A stretch of 64,000 bases of DNA, taken from Eleginops maclovinus (Eukaryota; Chordata; Actinopteri; Perciformes; Eleginopidae). The stretch is from contig NC_086371.1 of NCBI RefSeq assembly GCF_036324505.1, positions 461,001-525,000 of the forward strand. Reading direction: 5' to 3'. The notes below the pieces were generated by a model. That model saw nothing but the letters and a program-made list of their open reading frames with translations. It did no database searches and had not been told where the DNA came from. The stretch's first letter is position 1, and the number at the start of each line of letters is the position of its first letter. Position numbers and translations under genes: made by a program. Positions 37,191 to 50,337 of the stretch are shown here, one piece after another.

Positions 37191-37429
37191 AACGAGCTAG
37201 AGCAAAGACTGAAGCAGAGGAAATAATCAATCCCTCATCGTCTCATGTAATAGTTGAAGGGATAGTTAGATGTGTTAAGTCGTTTTACAGAACATCTCTT
37301 TAACATCCATTGAAGCAGACTCTCTGCGCTCTACCTGAGCTGGTAAGGTCAGACGTGTCCGAGCAGAGCAGCGTTTAATGAACAGGATCCTTCTTCCAGG
37401 ACGCCACGAGAAACCATATCTACTGTTTA

Positions 37430-37720
37430 TGTCGTCCTTAATTTTACATTAATTAGTATTTGGGCGTGTGCCGCGTCATGACCTTTAAAAGTCGCCGGTG
37501 TTCGGTTCCTCCCGGCGCCGTGACGCTGGCAGTGGAGCGCCGGAACAACACAAATAAAACGAGGAGCCGGAAAATAGATCTTTTTAATGGAGTTTAACAA
37601 TCGGTCTCTGGTGGACTCATTAGGATGACCAGTTTGACTTATTTTACAGCCACTGGTAATTAGTATGTGCAGGAGTTATGGCTATAATCACACAAGTTTC
37701 CCTTTGACTTTCTCTCCGGC
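37430..37720. promoter_or_regulatory. candidate conserved non-coding element
   Basis: TCCTTAATTTTACATTAATT, AGTATTTGGGCGTG, GCGTCATGACC and CACTGGTAATTAGTATG motifs in unique sequence. Composition-based call. Confidence 0.25.
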
Positions 37721-38415
37721 AGACATTAACGCGCTGCTGCAGGAAGGCGGTCAAAGGCGTAAAAAGACAGCAGTAAAACTCATAAAACTGTAGGGTTCCT
37801 TCTGGGGAACTTTAATACTTGCAGCGATATGATAATTATTTTACTTCAAAGCAGACGATAAAAAAAGGACAATTTCACAGCCTTTCAGCGGCGGCGGGAC
37901 GAGGCCCGGTTTGACGGGCATTCTGGGTAATCTGGCGGCTCTGTGGGGGCTCAGGGTTCTGATAAGCAATAAACAGCAGCTCTTTGGTGGGCAAAGACAA
38001 ATATTTAAATTGTTTATCAGAGGAAACATTTTACTTATCAGTATTCCAACAAACTCACAGCGCCACGAGAGCAGGCGATGGTGAAGCAGCTGGAGCTCCG
38101 GGTCAAATTAGTGTGCCTCATCTTTAATGCAGATTCAGAGAGGCGGGGAGGGGACGGGTTCATCAGCAGCGGGAACGAGACCTTCACAGCTTCATGAGAA
38201 CAATCTCTGACGAGCCCTAATTACTGGATAAGAATCTAAAACGACATCCTTCACAGCCAATCAGAACTCTGCATTACGTCAGACACAGAGCAGCGTTAGC
38301 GTCACGCTGTGTCCGACCCTTAAATCACTGTCAACATCTGGAGCAAAAAAAGGTTCCCCCAAAAAGCTTTTTAACCGATTCAAAGGTACGGCGGAAAAGA
38401 CGAAAATGTAAATGG

Positions 38416-38895
38416 TGACATCACTACTGGAACACGGTGACATCACTACGGAACATAACCACAGAACGAGGTGACATCACTACGGAACACGGTGACATCA
38501 CTACAGAACACGGTGAAATCACTACGGGACATCACTACAGAACACGGTGACATCACTACAGAACACGGTGACATCACTACGGGACATCACTACAGAACAC
38601 GGTGACATCACTACAGAACACAGTGACATCACTACAGAACATCACTACAGAACACGGTGACATCACTACGGGACATCACTACTGAACATCACTACAGAAC
38701 ACGGTGACATCACTACAGCACACAGTGACATCACTACGGAACGTCACTACAGAACACCGTGACATCACTACAGCACACAGGGACATCACTACGGAACGTC
38801 ACTACAGAACACGGTGACATCACTACAGCACACAGGGACATCACTACGGAACATCACTACAGAACACGGCGACATCACTACGGAACATAACCACA
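38416..38895. repeat. 21-bp minisatellite derived from DR1
   Basis: About 480 bp of GGTGACATCACTACGGAACAC-type units (21 bp, with shorter 13-bp GACATCACTACGG forms). The unit matches part of the DR1 copy at 16,855-16,882 and at 60,601-60,624, where it occurs only once. Confidence 0.93.
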
Positions 38896-39359
38896 CACAC
38901 ACACACACACAGAATATGAATACAGTATGACCCCCTCTGTCCTTGGACCCTCATATTGGACAAGAAACTCCCCCAAAGAAACCCCCGAGGCAAAATGTTA
39001 GAAACCTCTGGGAGAAACAGAGGAGGGTCCCCCCCAGGATGGACAGATGTGGAATAGATTTCTGCGTAAAACATGAATAATTATTTGGCCTCTGACAGTC
39101 CCTTATGTAGACTTCTGGTCCTCAGTCTGAAATACCTCCAACAGAAGACAATTGTTCCGTCCTGCCAGCAGCTGTCAATCAAAGACAGGGGCACGCCCAG
39201 ACTATCAGAGCATTTCCTCCAAAACCTTCCTTTCAAACAGCTTGTTACGATACAGTCCGTCTGTCCCAAACCTGGGGTGATGTTAGAAAGGTTGGGTTGT
39301 TTCTTCGTGTAACATATTCAGTATTATTTTATCTGATAAAACTCCTCCTCATTATTTCC
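38896..39359. other. intergenic, no gene seen
   Basis: A short (CA)n lies at 38,892-38,910. No exon recognised. Confidence 0.5.
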
Positions 39360-39870
39360 TCATGACTTTAATTAAGAATGCTTTATGAGCGCCATCATCA
39401 GCAGGATTTCCGACGCGCCGTGCACTTTTTAATGCCCCCACATTAGTTTTTTAATACGGGTCGGACTCACAAACAAACACCGTTAAAGGTCGGGAGGAGA
39501 AACTTCTCCAAGAGCTCATCAAGAGACAACAAGACCTGTCTGAACTCATTTCATGGCTGTTGTCTTTTTTATGTTTTATATCCTCCCCTTTTTACGGCCC
39601 ATCTAATGGCTTATTTATTACATCCATTCTTTATCAGCCGGCTCCTGTGTGGCCTCATTACGACTGTAGCACTGCTCTGGTATTCCAGGATAATTATGAG
39701 CTTCATTGTTTTAATAAGAGTCCCGGTCAGCCCGGATCCCGGCTACGTCTTCACGGTTCCCAGCGGGGAGCCGGCCGGACAGATGGATCCGACTCTGCAG
39801 GTAAATATTTATAAGCTGTGGAGGAGATACTTGAATCTCATCAGCTGTCTGGTAAGGGCGCTGTGATGTG
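39360..39870. promoter_or_regulatory. candidate conserved non-coding element
   Basis: Unique, repeat-free 500-bp block with ACTTTAATTAAGAATGC (39,365), GGCTTATTTATTACATCC, CCAGGATAATTATGAGC (39,684), CATTGTTTTAATAAGAGTCC and GTAAATATTTATAAGC. Two overlapping forward frames (84-86 codons) show no domain. Composition-based call. Confidence 0.3.
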
Positions 39871-42800
39871 GAGCTGCTGCTCGTCCACGGCCGGGAACAG
39901 AGTCCATGTAACGGGGTAATCAGGAGTCAAAGAAATACTGTGTTCCTCAACAGTTACACACAATAAAACCAGACTGTTGTTAAAATGTGTATTTCTAGCA
40001 GGATTAGGTTGACTAAATAGAGGACCAACGTATTTTACAAAAGGACCATATCAAAAGAGAGAGGAGGCTGCTACTGTTTGCTGATTGTAAAGAAATTGAG
40101 GGAAAAAGTCAGTTCCAGGGTCAGTTCAGAGCTAGGGCCCGATTAAGAACCGGTTCCTCCTCTCTCCACGCTTACGTCAGAGGCAGGATTAACCGGACCA
40201 ACAAGAAGCCGAACGTTTTGTTCAACACGTACATAATGCGATGGAACAGGACGTATTTTGACCTTCCTTCTGCTACGCAGTCGTCGTTGAAGTTGACGAT
40301 GAGTGTGACAAACATTTGAACGCTGCTGGTGCCGAATGGGAAGTAGGTGGAGAAGTGTTCAGTCTGGTTTTAAGTGATTTGGAACAGAGAAACTAGGACT
40401 GAATACTGCCAGGAAGACGCTGCACACTGAGTGCTTGATGTTTACTGATGTCTTCACCGATGTTGTGGTTAATAACCGGGGACTACAACCAGCGCAACAC
40501 GTTGTCTGTCTGAAGATCTGCCTTTTAAAACCCAAACAGGATGTAATGGTAGAATATAATGTCCTGCTGTGAGCTTTAACCCTCCTGTTGTTGCACCTGT
40601 ATGTGTTCCCTGTTCTTCCCTGCAGCTCCTCCGCCCAGGTGTGCTGCGTTGACCAGGTTCAGAGAGCTGCAGCTGCAGGAGGAAGGGGTTAAAACTCAGC
40701 TCAGTATCTGAGCCACTGTTTACAGCTTGGTGATGGTTGATGTGTTAATGTAAGAGCAGGTAAAACAGACCAGCAAGGTAAGGGGGGGGGGGGGGGGGGG
40801 GGACGCGACAGGAGGATTAAACCCCCCAGATAAACACCGGAACCTGTGGATAACGTGCAGATTTATTTATCAATCATGCTGCTGCTCCAGAGGGGAGGGG
40901 GGGTTTACAGGAGTGCAGGTCAGGAGATGTGCAGCTTTCCGCTGCAGGTTGTAACCTTGGTGAGCCGGAGGGGTCCAGGGTCGGGGGGGTTACCCTACAA
41001 ATGTAATCTGTTACAAATAGTTACCTGTAAAGAAAATCAGGTAACATAATCTGACAAAATAAAGTACTGGAGCCTTTTGTGTAAAACAGCAGAGCAATGT
41101 GACCTTAGAAAAGAAAAGTCTTTAGGATCAGAACTGAAGCATCAGGCCTAACACGGAACCACACGAGAACATACTACAGTTTAAAGAGCAGGAATGAAAT
41201 CTGAGCTGACAGAAAACGCCCAATTTGAGTTTAACACACACAGTTAAGCTCACACTGTTTTATGAACGTGTTCCTCTGCTGAGTTAAAACAGAACGAATG
41301 AAACAAAGACAATGTAAAAGAAACCCCTGAATTCTGAGACACAAAGTGTGAATCTTTAAAAGAAGATGATTAAGGCCACATTCACGCTTAAAGTATGAGC
41401 ATCCAGAACAGAACAGCTCAGAGAGAACAGATACAGCCTCGTTCTGGCTAAAACTGCCGTTTCTGATCCTGAGAATGTCAGAAATGGATTCAGCATCCTC
41501 AATGACCTCCAGAACCACTGCAGAACTGTCCAAATCCTCCAAGCCCTTTTTTAACTATTGTCCATGAAGGCTATAATGCTAATGCAACTTATGCTAACTG
41601 CGCAATTGCCCGCCATCTGCAGGTGAGCGTCCGGCAGTGTTATGTGCTGGAGACCCCTACCCTACATTTCTATCATAAAACTCAAGGGTACATTCCCAGG
41701 TTCACAGCAGGACTCTCTGAGCTGCAGACAGACCATAATGGAAAGCTCTGAATGACAGAAAGATGAGCGTCTAACACGACGGGTGCTTCATCTGATCGTC
41801 TGGGAGTGAGTAATGGACGCCGGCCAGGTGCCCTCACAATCCATTTGTGCCCTCGTTCCTTTAAGCGTCGATACGTTAGCGTCCGTCCTCTGGAGACGTG
41901 TTAGGACGCACCCCGGGGAGCAGTTCCTCAATCACTCCCACGCTCTGCTCTCAACCAAACATCAGCACGAGAAGTCAAATCATTCAGCCCCCTGGAGAAG
42001 GCGCAGCAGCAGCGCTACACATGTGAAGCCAACTCTGATCCTGAGCATTGATCTATCTACTGCTGACGTGTTGTCAATGTCAGGGAAACAGGAAGGAAGG
42101 AGGCAATACCAACGCCAGTCAAAGTAACGGTATAGAAACCCAATCAATTCCATGCACCTAAACACGCTGTCCTGTATCACCGTTAGCATTCTGGTTCCTG
42201 CTATAGTTCCATCTCTAATATGTATCCCGTAATGCTGCCTAAACAAGCTTCTTCCTTAGAACCACCTTTTGCACATTTGAACACATTGTAACTTACCTTG
42301 GACAAGTGCTTGTTCATTCTGAATAGAGCCTGAACGCACCATAATGTAACTCCTGTGGCTGCTAACCGCTAACGTTAGCTACCTCTCCTGCAGATTCAAA
42401 CACAGGTTTGTTGTTCACAGTTTAGCCGGATCAGTTTACTGCGAGTTAAGTAATGTTCTATCATCTCCAGGACGCCGTTAGCTTCAAACCCTGGCAGAAG
42501 CTAGTTATGATGTAGAAAGCGCGCTCCTCCTGAGGCTAATGCTCAGGGACGTTGTAGCACGTTGGCACCTGTCGGCCACCGTAGCTAAAAATATATAGTT
42601 TTATGAAAGAGACTTTTTTGCATAATGAGTTATTTTACTTTTAGTACTTTAAGTGAATGTTGCTGACTGTTTAAGGAAAGGTCAAGTGTGCACATTGTAC
42701 TACAATATATAACAATATATAAATAACAAAAGTTGAGATTAATAATGTGACTAACGCTAAAAACGAAGTTACTGCTGATTTAATTAATGTCATCTTAATA

Positions 42801-43625
42801 CTATACTTAGGATTTAAGTAACAGTTTGAATGGATGACCTTCTCTTGTCAGAGAGTGTTTCTGCAGAGCTGTGGAGCCGCCTCCACTCCCTGCTGAACGA
42901 GGCTTCAGTGTCTCTGCTTTACAAAATGAACCTTCATGCTTTTATTTTGAAAATCACAGAGGTTTTAAAAGATATGACGAGACGACGTTCTTCACGTGTC
43001 ATCACTTCACGTCCTGCCTGTTCAACATTCGGTTTGATGAGGGGGTCAGTGTGTGGCCTGCCCCCGCCCCTCCCTCTTCTTGTGGTTCATGGCCTTTTCC
43101 ATTAGAGAGAGGGGGGGGGGGGGGGTGGCTGTAAATCTGCTTCTGAGCGGAGCGTCTTCATCGAGCTGCAGCCGGTTACTGCAGGTCTGCTGAGATCATT
43201 ACAGGTATTACTTACCCTCCCCCCCCTCATTAAACATGCTGGATCCATTTGTTTAGAGAGGGGGGGGGGGTTGATTTATTAACTCCGGCCTCAGAGACCC
43301 CTCCGTATTATCAGCTCCGCCTCAGGAATGTAAATGAACAGCAGGACAGAGAAGTGAACGACAGGGGGAAATCAGACTGTTTCTATCTCAGGGTACGGAG
43401 GACCACAGCTGCCGGACGCGTCACGTTAGTGAAGAATGACGTCATAAATAGTTGCATTTTGTACAGAAAAAACCGTCAAAGTAGATCCGGTTAGAAAAAC
43501 CAAAAGAAGAATCTGACATTACGTCCTAAAGAAATTCCCAGCGTGTTTCTGTCCTGCACTCGAGGTGGCGCTGCAGGAGCCTCTGCACCCAGACCAGCAG
43601 GTTCAGGAGGAGCTTCTTCCCCCCA
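39871..43625. other. intergenic, no gene seen
   Basis: Mostly unique sequence. A G run of about 20 lies at 40,783-40,802, and others at 43,111-43,125 and 43,260-43,270. 42,561-42,580 holds the GTTGGCACCTGTCGGCCACC core shared with the composite loci. CATGCTTTTATTTTGAAAATC occurs near 42,937. Frames present have no recognised domain. Confidence 0.5.
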
Positions 43626-43627
43626 GC

Positions 43628-43629
<2 letters not shown>

Positions 43630-43682
<53 letters not shown>
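43630..43682. repeat. (CA)n microsatellite
   Basis: About 26 CA units. Confidence 0.95.
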
Positions 43683-43683
<1 letters not shown>

Positions 43684-43689
43684 CCCCCC

Positions 43690-44880
43690 CTGCATACCCA
43701 CTGAATCGACCTCATATTTCTTCAAACATCAGAACCGGTTGATATTGGTTCTGTGTGTTCTGCTGTATATTTTTATACCTGATTTGTAGATCATGTTGTT
43801 CATACGGTAAATACACTCAGTTTGTATCCGTCAAATGTTTATCATTGACCTTGCACTTTCTGCTGTTTTGCACTTCTGGTTAGACTTTGTTGTCGTACTT
43901 GTTCAACATCATGAGGCAGAACATGTTAAATAAATATCCCGTGTGTGTAAAATAACATACCTTCTTTCAAAAAAGTTAAGTGATAACCTGACAGGTGTTT
44001 TAGTGCAATCCCTGTTTCATTGATTGAAAATGTAAAGGTATTTTGATGACGTCATCATGTAATGTGACATATATGGCTTTATTTTTGGAGCATAAAAACA
44101 GTAAACGTATAATAAGAAGCTAAGAGTCTCCTCTCTCCGTCAGAGTTTACAAAATGAGTCTCCGGGCAAATGTGATTTTTCCAGATCCATATGTTACAGG
44201 TTATTGAAAGTGTTGCTCCTGACGTTGTGAGGTGAAACCTGGATTTTTTTTAATGTCATAAGGTCATTGAAACAGTTGCTTTTACATCCCATAATATTTC
44301 CTGAGCCGCCTTGTTGTCGCCCCCGGGCCTCCGTACTCTCGCAGAGGTGTTTACCGCCGGCCGTCCGCTGAGATGCTCGGCGTGAGCGATGAGACGGCTC
44401 GTCCGCAGATGTTCTCCTCTGCCGGGGCTCAGATATGCTTTATGATGAATCTGCATATTTCCCGTCTCGGGGGGGGGGGGGGCGCATTATTGGGAAGCAC
44501 TCGATCTCTGCCTCCACTTCCTGTCGCTGCTAATAGCTTCCAGGTGAGAGGTGTTCCCGCGCCCCGTGGAGAGGGTTATCAAAGCCGTGCTCATATCGAT
44601 ACAGCCGGGCTGATGCTCCCCGGCTCCGGCAGAGAGAAGACCTCATGTTCGGCGTAGGGTTACGGGGGAAACGGGAGTGAGTGATCTGGCCTCTGCGCTG
44701 TTAAAGCTGAAACCCGAGGGCTGAAGCATTTGGTTTCCATTATCCTCCGCTGCAGAGGTTCAGCACCAGCACGGGGGGAGGGGGGGGCATCCTGCTGTGG
44801 ACACGAGGGGGGGGGGGGGGGTAGGTGTAAAGTGTGTGTCCGTTTCAGGGTGTTTCAGTGTGTGTGTGTGTTCACGGAGG
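43690..44880. other. intergenic; possible regulatory block at 44.3-44.6 kb
   Basis: No exon recognised. 44,370-44,460 contains ATATGCTTTATGATGAATCT and CTGCATATTTCCC next to a 12-base G run (44,470). Further G runs occur at 44,775-44,820. Confidence 0.4.
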
Positions 44881-44902
44881 CTGTCATCAGAAATTTCTCA
44901 CA

Positions 44903-45118
44903 AAAGAGGAGGAGGAGGAGGAAAAGGAAGGAGAACAAGACAAAGAGGAGCAGGAGGAAGAGGAGGAGGAGGAGGAGAAGAAGGAGGAGGAGGAGCAGTA
45001 GGAAGAGGAGGAGGAGCAGGTGGAAGAGGAGAAGAAGGAAGAAGGAGCAGCAGGAGGAAAAGAAGAAGGAGGAGCAGGAGGAAGAGGAGAAGGAGGAGGA
45101 GGAGGAGCAGGAGGAGGT
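44903..45118 (+). repeat. (GGA)n/(GAA)n polypurine tract
   Basis: About 215 bp of GGAGGA/GAAGAA/GGAGCA repeats, almost all purine. Frames reading RRKR, EEEE or SSSS are artefacts. Confidence 0.95.
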
Positions 45119-45253
45119 GTTCCTGCAGGGAGCTCTGAACATGGGAACTGATGAATGTAAAAAGTAGTGAAGCAGTTTTGGTGATGTGTCAAAAAGAGAA
45201 AAGGTCCGATTATAAATAAAAGTTTACAAACTTTAAATGGATTCTGGTCGGGA

Positions 45254-45630
<377 letters not shown>

Positions 45631-46134
45631 AAAGCGTCAGCAGATGAGGAACAGTATGCTGTAAAACATGGTAACATCTCTCTACAGGTCAGGAAGCAGA
45701 AACCTGATCCTGGTTCTGGTCGGGGTGCAGGAGGGTGTAATACAGAGTAGAATATGAAGATACTGGGCCGAAGTAAAGTCCACCACAGCAACAGCATCAC
45801 GTGAAAAGATGTCAGCGTTGGTTTTTATAAAACAAGTCGAGAAGAGGACTTTTCTTATCGTTTTGGGAAAAATTCTAATGACTCACTTTTAAAGAATCTG
45901 AATAAATTAAGAAATGTCAATAAAATTCATAAAACGTTTTGAAGGTCAGAGAAAAGTGTTGGGGAACGTTCAGAGGGTGCGATCGCTGGAGTTTGACCGT
46001 GGCTGTCACTCACGTCCTTCAAACAAGACGTGGTGGAGAGGGGGCGGGGCTTATCTCCAGCTGCCACGAAATGAACAGGTTTTACTGAGCCTTTCAAAGT
46101 GATACAGCACTAACAGCACACTGATGTTCGGGTC

Positions 46135-46398
46135 CAGGGTTAGGGTTCAGGGTCAGCGTCCAGGGTTAGGGATAGGGTCCAGAATTGGGGATAGGGTCCA
46201 TAGTTAGGGATAGGGTCCAGAGTTGGGGATAGGGTCCAGAGTTAGGGATAGGGTCCAGAGTTGGGGATAGGGTCCAGAGTTAGGGATAGGGTCCAGAGTT
46301 GGGGATAGGGTCCAGAGTTGGGGATAGGGTCCAGAGTTAGGGATAGGGTCCAGAGTTAGGGATAGGGTCCAGAGTTAGGGATAGGGTCCAGGGTTAGT
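46135..46398 (+). repeat. 19-bp minisatellite with TTAGGGATAGGG
   Basis: About 13 copies of GATAGGGTCCAGAGTTAGG / TTGGG variants. It contains TTAGGG hexamers, but only one or two per unit in a 19-bp period. Confidence 0.93.
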
Positions 46399-46700
46399 TA
46401 GAGTCTCCTAACCAGTGAAACTAAATGTCTTCTTGGAAAGAGGAAGCTGTGAGATATCAAACAGTGGGGATTCACACACTGTTATAATAGAAACACATCG
46501 GATTTTCACACTCGCCCAGAGCTCGATCAATAATCCGGGTCCAGGACCTGATTCAGAACCTGATCCAGGACCTGATCCAGAACTGGGATTCTCAGAAAAC
46601 AGAGCTTCTGGGCGAGAGATTTTACGGAGCGGCTCCAGATCCTGTTGGCTGTGGCTCCGGTGTCATCGCCAGGGCTGGGCCCCTTCCTGTGGGGGATGAC

Positions 46701-46704
<4 letters not shown>

Positions 46705-46759
<55 letters not shown>

Positions 46760-46771
46760 GCGCGCGCGCTG
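46705..46771. repeat. (CA)n-(CG)n microsatellite
   Basis: About 26 CA units run directly into six CG units (CGCGCGCGCGC). Alternating purine-pyrimidine throughout; a strong Z-DNA candidate. Confidence 0.93.
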
Positions 46772-49180
46772 CAGCGGTATCTGGATGACATCATGGCTCA
46801 CAGGAAGCGGTGTAATTCTTTAGGAGCAGATGCTCGGTGACATCATGACGCCCAAACCAAACACACCTGCACTCGGCTGATTAGAGAGGGCTCCAGATAT
46901 TCCTGCAGACCCAACCGTTCCAAGGTTCTGCTGCTGAGAGCCGAGACATTTTCAGAACTCAGATATTCCCTTCAGCACTTCGTGCTCAATCCTCAACTTG
47001 TCATTATCCTCAAATTCAGTTGAGGAGGCGTTGGACATTTTCCCAGACTCCCTCAGCATTGCTAAGACAGTATTTATAAACCGAAACTAAAATCCCACAG
47101 CTGATCAGAACATTCAGGGAGACGTTTTTCACAAACAACACTCAGATATGTTCAACGGGCGCCAGATCAAGTCCAGTAACCAACGTTGGTGTTTGTTCCA
47201 AGGTCCCATTGGGCAAGGCACCACCCCCAACATTGATATGGCTCAAATCCTTCCGTCTCTATTTGCTGTGTGACGATAGAAAGTAGATCTGATGTAAGTT
47301 CTCCAGCCTGATCCTTCCAAACCAATCTTAATTGATTAATAGCATGAAAGGTAAGCAGCACTCTTTGGACTTTAGTGCGTCTCTTTAAGGTGCAGGTTAT
47401 CCTGACAGGTGACTAGCGTTATGTGTTGAATGGTATCGGTTCATTGAGCAGTCACTGTATTTCTAGATGAACGTGCTTCTGATGATTGGCCGTTAGATTT
47501 TGTTCATTTCGTCAACGAAAACTATGAAGAAAAATGTTTGCCAACGCCCTTTACATGACTAAGATGAGAGGATTATAATAAAAGTGTGACGAAATCTGCA
47601 TTTTGTTTTTCGTTGACGGGACTGAAGTGTTGAGGGTGGACTATCGGACATTCAAAATGCAGGATATTTCATTTACCCAAAATTCTCCGTCTGTCAAAAT
47701 GCATCTCTGTCATTGGTGGAATTGATCTGCATTCTGGGAATTTGCACACGCCACTCACATCCCTCAGATACACGTGATGATGTCCAAACAGGGAGAAAAT
47801 AACAAGATATATGGACACACTTAATTTATGAGAGGAAAACACACGGTTACTGCGGGAGAAGACGACCCACCTGAAGAGACACGGAGGCGCACCATCCTGC
47901 TATTCACGCCACGGTACGCTAGCTACCTGTAAACTGTAACGATACATGGTAAGTAATGCTGACGAAGCATATCAACTCACTAACGTTAAGTCATATCACT
48001 GGGCAGTCGGCAGCTAGTGGCACATTTGCTAGCCCTGTTGGCTTAGCCTTTCTGGCAAAAGTGTTCAGTTAGTGGCAGCAAAGGACTGAGCCTGGCCTCC
48101 GGCCTAATGTTGCAGTGCAGTAACTATGCAGTCACACTGCAGTCAGTGCAGCTTAAGATTACACAGCAATTTATCTGGAAGATATGTGTGTGGTTTCTTA
48201 TCTCTAAGGCGGGTAGGTATATATATTAGGCTAGCTGTTGTGATAACATAATTTGGATCAAATCTGAGCTTGATACTCCTGATATACTATGTTTGAATGA
48301 TATTATTAGTATATATAGATAGTATGCACCTTAGCGGATCAGCAAGGACAGCACAGCAGCATCAATGTGAGAGTCTAGAGATATCCCCTAACTAAGGGAA
48401 GGGCTCCAGATATCACAGTGTTGGGAGAGGGAAATGTGGCTTTACCAGTTTCAACACTTGATACTGTCACCTTGACTCCAATCCCAGACACCTGTATCTG
48501 CCTAACTGAATTAGTTTAAAGAGAGGAACATTTTGACTCAAACTATGAAGGATAAAAAGGACTAAAACCAATAAGCATTTTCGTCTAAAGACTAATACTC
48601 AATCTAAAATAGCTGCCAAAAGCAACATTTGGGGGTTTTGGACCAATGTCTTTCATATTTAAGGTAAATCTTTGTGTTTTCTATAGTTGAGGTGTCAGTA
48701 ATGCAGTTCAGACAGAGAGTGTTCTTTCTGAGCCGTCACCCCTCCTTTCTGCAGAGTGTCTTCAGTAGGAGGAGGGTTGTGTCAGCTCAACAGCATTTGG
48801 ACCACAGTCCTGAGTCGAGCCCGGCCTGTTTGTGCTGAGCGGTCCCTTTGAGTCCTTCAGTGAGTTCTTGGCGGGGGCTTCTGGCGACTGAAGTGCGGAC
48901 TCAGCGCGGGGGGGTTGAGGGGGTTTTCTGTGGGATGTTTCTGTAGCCTCGGGCGGTGCTAACGCTAACGAGTGCTGAGCTAACGGCTTCACATCCCATC
49001 AGAGCGCTGACGCTGCTGACGGAGGAGGGGGTTAATTGAGCCTGTAACGAGCCCCCCCACCCACCCCCCACCTCTCTGATAGCGGCCTGTTCTGCTCGAT
49101 GGAAACCAGACTTCCTGTCCAGATAAAAAAACACGCCCGCTTGCAGACTTTGAAAAGCACTTATCACACGTTTCTGTTTC
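46772..49180. other. intergenic; possible degenerate DNA transposon at 47.49-48.61 kb
   Basis: No exon recognised. The interval is bounded by CATTTCGTCAACGAAAACT (47,505) and CATTTTCGTCTAAAGACTA (48,578), which share a TTTCGTC-type core in direct rather than clearly inverted form. TTTTTCGTTGACGGGACTG occurs at 47,606. No duplication or inverted ends could be fixed. Confidence 0.3.
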
Positions 49181-49187
49181 CTCAGCT

Positions 49188-49935
49188 TCAACGAAAGCTG
49201 AGGAGCTGAAGCTGAGGAGCTGGAGCTGAGGAGCTGAAGCTGAAGCTGAGGAGCTGGAACTGAGGAGCTGAAGCTGAGGAGCTGGAGCTAAAGCTGAGTA
49301 GCTGAAGCTGAGGAGCTGAAGCTGAGGAGCTGGAGCTAAAGCTGAGGAGCTGAAGCTGAGGAGCTGAAGCTAAGGAACTGGAGCTGAGGAGCTGAAGCTG
49401 AGGAGCTGGAGCTGAAGCTGAGGAGCTGGAGCTAAAGCTGAGGAGCTGAAGCTGAGGAGCTGAAGCTGAGGAGCTGGAGCTAAGGAGCTGAAGCTGAGGA
49501 GCTGGAGCTGAGGAGCTGGAGCTAAAGCTGAGGAGCTGAAGCTGAGGAGCTGGAGCTGAGGAGCTGGAGCTAAAGCTGAGGAGCTGAAGCTGAGGAGCTG
49601 AAGCTGAGGAGCTGGAGCTAAAGCTGAGGAGCTGAAGCTAAGGAACTGGAGCTGAGGAGCTGAAGCTGAGGAGCTGGAGCTAAGGAACTGGAGCTGATGA
49701 GCTGAAGCTGAGGAGCTGAAGCTGAGGAGCTAAAGCTGTGGAGCTGGAGCTGAAGCTGAGGAGCTGGAGCTGAAGCTGAGGAGCTGGAGCTGAGGAGCTG
49801 AAGCTGAGGAGCTGGAGCTAAAGCTGAGGAGCTGAAGCTGAAGCTGAGGAGCTGGAGCTGAGGAGCTGGAGCTGAGGAGCTGGAGCTGAGGAGCTGAAGC
49901 TGAGGAGCTGGAGCTGAAGCTGAGGAGCTGGAGCC
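49188..49935 (+). repeat. GAGCTGAAGCTGAGGAGCTG minisatellite
   Basis: About 750 bp of 15-bp and 6-bp permutations of GCTGAGGAGCTGAA/GGA/AAA. All units share the AGCTGA core. Confidence 0.95.
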
Positions 49936-50335
49936 CAGGAGCTGTCCAGACTCTGCAAACCCTCCCAGTTCAGGAGACGGAGTTGAAAAGTTTTACATCT
50001 TGACCCCAGAAAGGAACAGTTACCCTGAAGGAGAACATGTTCACATCAGTTATTCACATGTTCACTTTCTTCTTGACAAACAATGTTTGTTTGTTTCATG
50101 CCTCCTGCAACACGTTGTCTCATGCAGGAAAATAAAGGTTCATTTTTCAGTTTGCATCGTCACTTCACCACAGAGGACTTACCTTTAAACGCTGCACTAC
50201 CTATAGCATCTTCCAGACACGGTTACAAAGCGCTTTTCAATCAAAGAGGAAACACAATGATGTTAAATCCAGCAACGAAACTCTGAGGGAACAAAACTAA
50301 AATAAACAAAATCACAGAAAAGAACGTCTTAAAAA
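49936..50335. other. short unique spacer between two minisatellites
   Basis: No gene seen. AT-moderate sequence. Confidence 0.5.
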
Positions 50336-50337
50336 GG

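Noticed and set aside
44903..45192. Arginine/lysine/glutamate-rich or serine-rich proteins
   Set aside because: Translations of a (GGA)n/(GAA)n tract in different frames.
46135..46398. Interstitial telomere repeat
   Set aside because: TTAGGG occurs only as part of a 19-bp unit with GGGTCCAGAG; not a (TTAGGG)n tract.
47490..48610. Autonomous DNA transposon bounded by TTTCGTC motifs
   Set aside because: The end motifs are not clearly inverted, no target duplication was seen and there is no coding frame; kept only as a weak candidate.
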